38,978 bases of DNA from an uncultured beta proteobacterium (GTDB taxonomy: Bacteria; Pseudomonadota; Gammaproteobacteria; Burkholderiales; Burkholderiaceae_C). A program made the position numbers and the translations under genes. A model generated the notes under the pieces. That model was not told the DNA's origin. It was given only the letters and a program-made list of their open reading frames with translations, and ran no database searches. Location of the stretch: NCBI GenBank assembly GCA_903822205.1, contig CAIJOK010000095.1, positions 1 through 38,978 on the forward strand, in the 5' to 3' direction. Shown here piece after piece: positions 35,070 to 38,978 of the stretch (its first letter is position 1; the number at the start of each line of letters is the position of its first letter).

Positions 35070-37760
35070 TCAGATGTCGTCCTCGGTTGATCCGGTGGTG
35101 TCGTCGCTATCGGATGGTCTGCCAGACAAGTCATCAGGCGGGGAGTTTTCAGAGGCACTCTCGGTGGCGGGAACGATGACATCGTTTTCAACAATGCGTT
35201 GCAGGCCACTGAGCTGCGATCCCTCATCCAGCCCGATCAGCGTGACCCCTTGTGTAGCACGGCCCAGTTCACGAATCTCGCAAACTCGGGTGCGAACCAG
35301 CACACCCCGGTCGGTGATCAGCATGATCTCGTCGTCAGCATGAACCAGCGTGGCGGCCACCACCTTGCCATTGCGCTCGGACTGCTGAATGGCAATCATG
35401 CCCTTGTTGCCTCTGCCGTGGCGGGTGTATTCGGCAATATTGGTACGTTTGCCGTAGCCATTTTGCGTAGCGGTCAGCACACTTTGAGACTCATCCTCAG
35501 CCACCAGCATAGCGATCACGCTTTGGCCGTCGTCCAGACTCATACCTCTCACTCCGCGTGACTGGCGTCCATGTGCTGTCACTTCGTCCTCATTAAAGCG
35601 CACAGCTTTGCCGCCATCGCTGAATAGCATCACATCATGCTTGCCGTCGGTAATGGCCGCTCCAATCAAAAAGTCACCATCGTCCAGAATGACGGCGATG
35701 ATGCCAACCTTACGAGGGTTACTAAAGTCAGTGAGGGGCGTTTTCTTGACCGTGCCCATGCGGGTGGCCATGAACACGCAGTGGTCAGGCGGAAATTTGC
35801 ACAGATCGCCAGTCAATGGCAATACGACCGTGATCTTTTCACCGTCTTGGAGCGGAAACATATTGACGATGGGCCGGCCACGTGATCCTCGAGAGCCTTG
35901 CGGGACTTCCCAGACCTTGAGCCAATACATCCGACCCCGGTTGCTAAAGCACAGGATGTAATCATGGGTGTTGGCAATAAAAAGCTGGTCAATCCAGTCA
36001 TCGTCCTTGGTGGCTGTGGCTTGTTTGCCGCGTCCGCCGCGCTTTTGGGCACGGTATTCGCTCAGGGGTTGGCTTTTGATGTAGCCGCCGTGGCTGAGTG
36101 TGACCACCATGTCGGTGGGGGTGATCAGGTCCTCGGTCGAAATATCAAACGAGCTGTGCTCCACCAAACTGCGCCGTGTACCGGGTTTGGTCATGCCAAA
36201 CTCTGTTTTGATGGCGGTCAGCTCGTCACCGATGATGATGGACACACGCTCGGGGCGTGCCAGAATATCCAGCAAATCGTCGATCACAGCCATGACATCT
36301 TTGTATTCAGCGACGATTTTGTCCTGCTCCAGACCCGTCAATCGTTGCAGGCGCATCTGCAAAATTTCTTGCGCCTGTGTGTCAGACAGACGATACATGC
36401 CATCAGCGCCCATCCCATACTGTCTATCCAAACCGTCCGGGCGATAGTCATCCGCATTGATCACACCGCCGTCGGCGCGGGCGCGGGTTAGCATTTCGCG
36501 CACCAACTTGCTGCCCCAAGGGCGGCTCATCAGCTCAATTTTTGCCACCGAAGGGGTTGGAGATTCGCGAATGATGCGGATGAAATCGTCGATATTGGCC
36601 AGTGCTACCGCCAGCCCCTCGAGCACGTGACCACGTTCTCGTGCTTTGCGCAGTTCAAACACAGTACGCCGTGTGACCACTTCACGGCGATGGTTTAAAA
36701 AGACCTCGATCAGGGTCTTGAGGTTGCACAGCTTGGGCTGACCGTTGATCAAGGCCACCATGTTCATGCCAAAGGTATCTTGCAACTGGGTTTGCTTGTA
36801 CAAGTTGTTCAGCACCACCTCGGGCACTTCACCGCGTTTCAGTTCGATCACCAAGCGCATACCTGACTTGTCCGATTCATCCTGGATGTGGCTGATGCCC
36901 TCGATTTTTTTCTCATGCACCAGCTCTGCCATGCGCTCTTGGAGCGTTTTTTTATTGACCTGGTATGGCAGTTCATCGACGATGATGGCCTGGCGCTGTC
37001 CCCTGTCGATGTCCTCAAAATGGCACTTGGCACGCATGACCACCCGCCCACGCCCCGTGCGGTAGCCCTCACGAACACCCTGAATGCCGTAGATAATGCC
37101 TGCCGTCGGAAAGTCGGGGGCAGGGATGATGTCCATCAGATCATCGATCGATGCCTCAGGATGGTGCAGCAGGTGCAGGCAGGCATTGACCACTTCATTG
37201 AGGTTATGGGGCGGAATGTTGGTCGCCATGCCCACTGCAATGCCTCCTGAGCCGTTGACAAGTAGATTAGGCAGACGGGCGGGCAGCACCAGCGGTTCTC
37301 TTTCAGAACCGTCGTAGTTGGGGCCAAAGTCAACGGTCTCTTTGTCGATATCTGCCAGCATCTCGTGCGCAATTTTGGCCAAACGAATCTCGGTGTAACG
37401 CATGGCGGCAGCACTGTCGCCATCGACCGACCCAAAGTTTCCCTGACCATCGACGAGCATATGGCGCATCGAAAAGTCTTGTGCCATGCGAACGATGGTG
37501 TCATAGACCGATTGGTCACCATGCGGGTGGTACTTGCCGATGACATCTCCCACGATGCGAGCTGACTTTTTATAGGCCTTGTTCCAGTCGTTGTTTAACT
37601 CGTGCATGGCAAACAGTACACGCCGATGCACGGGTTTCAGACCGTCACGGGCATCAGGCAGGGCGCGCCCCACGATCACGCTCATGGCGTAGTCAAGATA
37701 GCTGCGACGCATTTCCTCTTCAAGACTGGCAGGCAGAGTTTCTTTGGCAAATTGGGTCAT
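35070..37760 (-). CDS. gyrA: DNA gyrase subunit A
   Basis: 896 residues. The winged-helix breakage-reunion domain has the catalytic Tyr122 in AAMRYTE, and numbering agrees with E. coli in this region. The quinolone-resistance region reads [10 protein letters not shown]: position 83, Ser in E. coli, is Gln here, and Asp87 is kept. The GyrA-box QKRGGRG starts the C-terminal beta-pinwheel that wraps DNA. An acidic Ser/Asp-rich tail ends the protein. With GyrB it introduces negative supercoils. It is divergent from the OmpA-family gene, an adjacency I recall from related betaproteobacteria; serC, which commonly follows gyrA there, is not next. Confidence 0.96.
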   Translation of the reverse strand: MTQFAKETLPASLEEEMRRSYLDYAMSVIVGRALPDARDGLKPVHRRVLFAMHELNNDWNKAYKKSARIVGDVIGKYHPHGDQSVYDTIVRMAQDFSMRHMLVDGQGNFGSVDGDSAAAMRYTEIRLAKIAHEMLADIDKETVDFGPNYDGSEREPLVLPARLPNLLVNGSGGIAVGMATNIPPHNLNEVVNACLHLLHHPEASIDDLMDIIPAPDFPTAGIIYGIQGVREGYRTGRGRVVMRAKCHFEDIDRGQRQAIIVDELPYQVNKKTLQERMAELVHEKKIEGISHIQDESDKSGMRLVIELKRGEVPEVVLNNLYKQTQLQDTFGMNMVALINGQPKLCNLKTLIEVFLNHRREVVTRRTVFELRKARERGHVLEGLAVALANIDDFIRIIRESPTPSVAKIELMSRPWGSKLVREMLTRARADGGVINADDYRPDGLDRQYGMGADGMYRLSDTQAQEILQMRLQRLTGLEQDKIVAEYKDVMAVIDDLLDILARPERVSIIIGDELTAIKTEFGMTKPGTRRSLVEHSSFDISTEDLITPTDMVVTLSHGGYIKSQPLSEYRAQKRGGRGKQATATKDDDWIDQLFIANTHDYILCFSNRGRMYWLKVWEVPQGSRGSRGRPIVNMFPLQDGEKITVVLPLTGDLCKFPPDHCVFMATRMGTVKKTPLTDFSNPRKVGIIAVILDDGDFLIGAAITDGKHDVMLFSDGGKAVRFNEDEVTAHGRQSRGVRGMSLDDGQSVIAMLVAEDESQSVLTATQNGYGKRTNIAEYTRHGRGNKGMIAIQQSERNGKVVAATLVHADDEIMLITDRGVLVRTRVCEIRELGRATQGVTLIGLDEGSQLSGLQRIVENDVIVPATESASENSPPDDLSGRPSDSDDTTGSTEDDI

Positions 37761-38010
37761 AAAGAGGCTTCAAAGTCTGTACAAGATACCGGGTCGCGGG
37801 CATTTTATGCGGTGTGGCATCCTCACAACGGATGAACCCGAAAGTGCACTTTTTTCAGACACCTACACAATCCAGCCCAAGCGCCATGGGCCGCCAGAGT
37901 GGCTGGCTGTGGCACAATCAATGCATCGCTTGGGTGATAAGCACTCTAGGCGAACGATTCAAACGATTCACCCATGCAGCGCTGCTGCAAATTTTCCCTG
38001 AAGGAGAACC

Positions 38011-38667
38011 ATGAACAAGTTAACCCAAGTGGCCATGCTGGTTGCCACAGCAGCCCTCGCTACCACTGCCAGTGCAGAAACCCCCTCCACCCTCGACAAC
38101 TGGCGCAACGTGGACGGTATCGTATGGAAGAATGTCAACAGCGAACTGTGCTGGCGCGATGCTAACTGGACTCCTGCGACGGCAGTTTCAGATTGCGACG
38201 GTGCAATTGCAGGGCCTGTCGCAGATGCCAATCCGATCGTGGTTCCCAAGGTGGCTACGCCGCCTGCGCCTATTGCCACACCGCCCTCGTTACCTCCTGA
38301 GCCTGTTGCTGCCGCCAAGGTGACGTTTGCTGCCGATGCCTTCTTTGACTTTGACAAAGCCGTCCTTAAGCCCGCCGGCAAGGCCAAGCTGGACAACTTG
38401 GTCACTAAAATTAAAGATATCAACCTTGAGGTCATCATTGCAGTGGGTCATACAGATTCTGTTGGCTCTGATGCCTACAACCAAAAGCTTTCGATGCGCC
38501 GTTCAGAGACTGTCAAGGCTTATCTGGTGTCCAAGGGCGTTGAGAAGAACCGTGTCTATGCCGAGGGCAAGGGCGAGAAGCAACCTGTCGCTGAGAACAA
38601 AACTGCGACAGGCCGTGCTAAGAATCGCCGCGTCGAGATCGAAGTTGTGGGCACGCGCACCAAATAA
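38011..38667 (+). CDS. OmpA-family outer membrane protein
   Basis: 218 residues. A signal peptide is predicted at 1-22 with cleavage after ASA. A short N-terminal segment with two Cys and a Pro/Ala-rich linker (about 70-97) precede the OmpA C-terminal domain (about 103-218), which has FFDFDKAVLKPAG, VGHTDSVGSDAYNQKLS and GRAKNRRVEIEV, the peptidoglycan-binding signature. There is no large N-terminal beta-barrel. It probably ties the outer membrane to the cell wall. AAGGAG lies four bases before the ATG, and a strong terminator follows, so it is likely a single, well-expressed gene. It is divergent from gyrA with a 250-base gap in which I could not settle a promoter. Confidence 0.93.
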   Translation: MNKLTQVAMLVATAALATTASAETPSTLDNWRNVDGIVWKNVNSELCWRDANWTPATAVSDCDGAIAGPVADANPIVVPKVATPPAPIATPPSLPPEPVAAAKVTFAADAFFDFDKAVLKPAGKAKLDNLVTKIKDINLEVIIAVGHTDSVGSDAYNQKLSMRRSETVKAYLVSKGVEKNRVYAEGKGEKQPVAENKTATGRAKNRRVEIEVVGTRTK

Positions 38668-38707
38668 TTCTGCCATTCTGCATTTATTGGGCGATGCGCC
38701 TATCACC

Positions 38708-38735
38708 AAAAAACCCGCCTATCGGCGGGTTTTTT
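38708..38735. terminator. Strong bidirectional rho-independent terminator after the OmpA-family gene
   Basis: Six A, CCCGCC, loop TATC, GGCGGG, six T: a perfect stem of at least six G/C pairs flanked by A and T runs, 40 bases after the stop codon. Confidence 0.93.
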
Positions 38736-38978
38736 GTTTTGGATATGCCTACCTTCTCACGTGCCGATGCAGACAGCACAGCGGGTACGGCAATGCCGGG
38801 GTGATTGTGCGTGAATCCTCAAAACGTTGTAACTACTCAGCATCCCAACCCCGCACACGGGCTAGACGTTCCTAAAGAAACATGGGGCTAGGTCTGTGCT
38901 ACGCGCAAATTTGCGTTAAAAAGCGAATGGCAGCGCCGCAATGACCGCAAAAGCATTGGTGCGAACTCGCAGTGGTTA
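38736..38978. other. Right-end stretch without a recognisable gene
   Basis: About 240 bases to the window edge. It holds only short ORFs that resemble no family I know, and no RNA gene. It may be the upstream region of a gene beyond the window. Confidence 0.5.

Noticed and set aside
38327-38875. 182-residue plus-strand ORF overlapping the OmpA-family gene
   Set aside because: It runs in another frame through the OmpA domain and across the strong terminator, so it cannot be a real gene.
38811-38978. Possible insertion-sequence end at the right edge
   Set aside because: The sequence gave a vague impression of transposon flank, but no terminal inverted repeat, target duplication or transposase is visible.

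Overview
The window reads as chromosomal DNA of a motile Gram-negative betaproteobacterium, most likely Burkholderiales and close to Comamonadaceae. The support is gene content and adjacency: bamE-dapB next to exbBD, lipB, a seven-iron ferredoxin beside a YumC-type reductase, hpf-ptsN-hprK, and gyrA divergent from an OmpA-family gene. This is family-level recognition; no database was searched, and no genus can be fixed from the sequence alone. No rRNA, tRNA, CRISPR array, phage or complete insertion sequence was seen.

Layout. 0-4 kb: minus-strand housekeeping run bamE, dapB, lipB, exbB, exbD, facing a short DUF1828-like ORF. 4-11 kb: a minus-strand light-sensing cluster made of a 1507-residue CheB-CheR-PAS-GGDEF-EAL fusion, a bacteriophytochrome that stops after its photosensory core, and a heme oxygenase to make its biliverdin. 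11-16 kb: plus-strand fdxA, ferredoxin-NADP reductase, htpG and pyrD. 16-32 kb: a second signalling island with a minimal chemoreceptor, three hybrid histidine kinases sharing one phosphorelay core (HisKA-HATPase-REC-HPt), an HDOD protein, a RocR-like REC-EAL phosphodiesterase and two stand-alone receivers of the same receiver type. 32-39 kb: corA, hpf, ptsN, hprK, gyrA and an OmpA-family lipoprotein-like or peptidoglycan-binding protein.

How it fits together. Both signalling clusters converge on cyclic di-GMP and chemotaxis-type signalling, so roughly half the window seems devoted to motility or lifestyle decisions. The phytochrome has no output domain of its own, and the neighbouring fusion carries several PAS domains plus complete GGDEF and EAL motifs, so a trans-acting light to c-di-GMP/adaptation pathway is the most attractive hypothesis. 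In the second island, overlapping start/stop codons couple most of the genes, and three sensors probably feed the same small set of receivers.

Other notable features are an eight-cysteine insert in HtpG, a recurrent pattern of short tandem repeats (mostly 8-11 bp, often 9 bp and in frame) in unrelated genes including htpG, pyrD and a kinase, a natural Gln at GyrA position 83, and a possible leader peptide overlapping the start of the CheB-CheR fusion.
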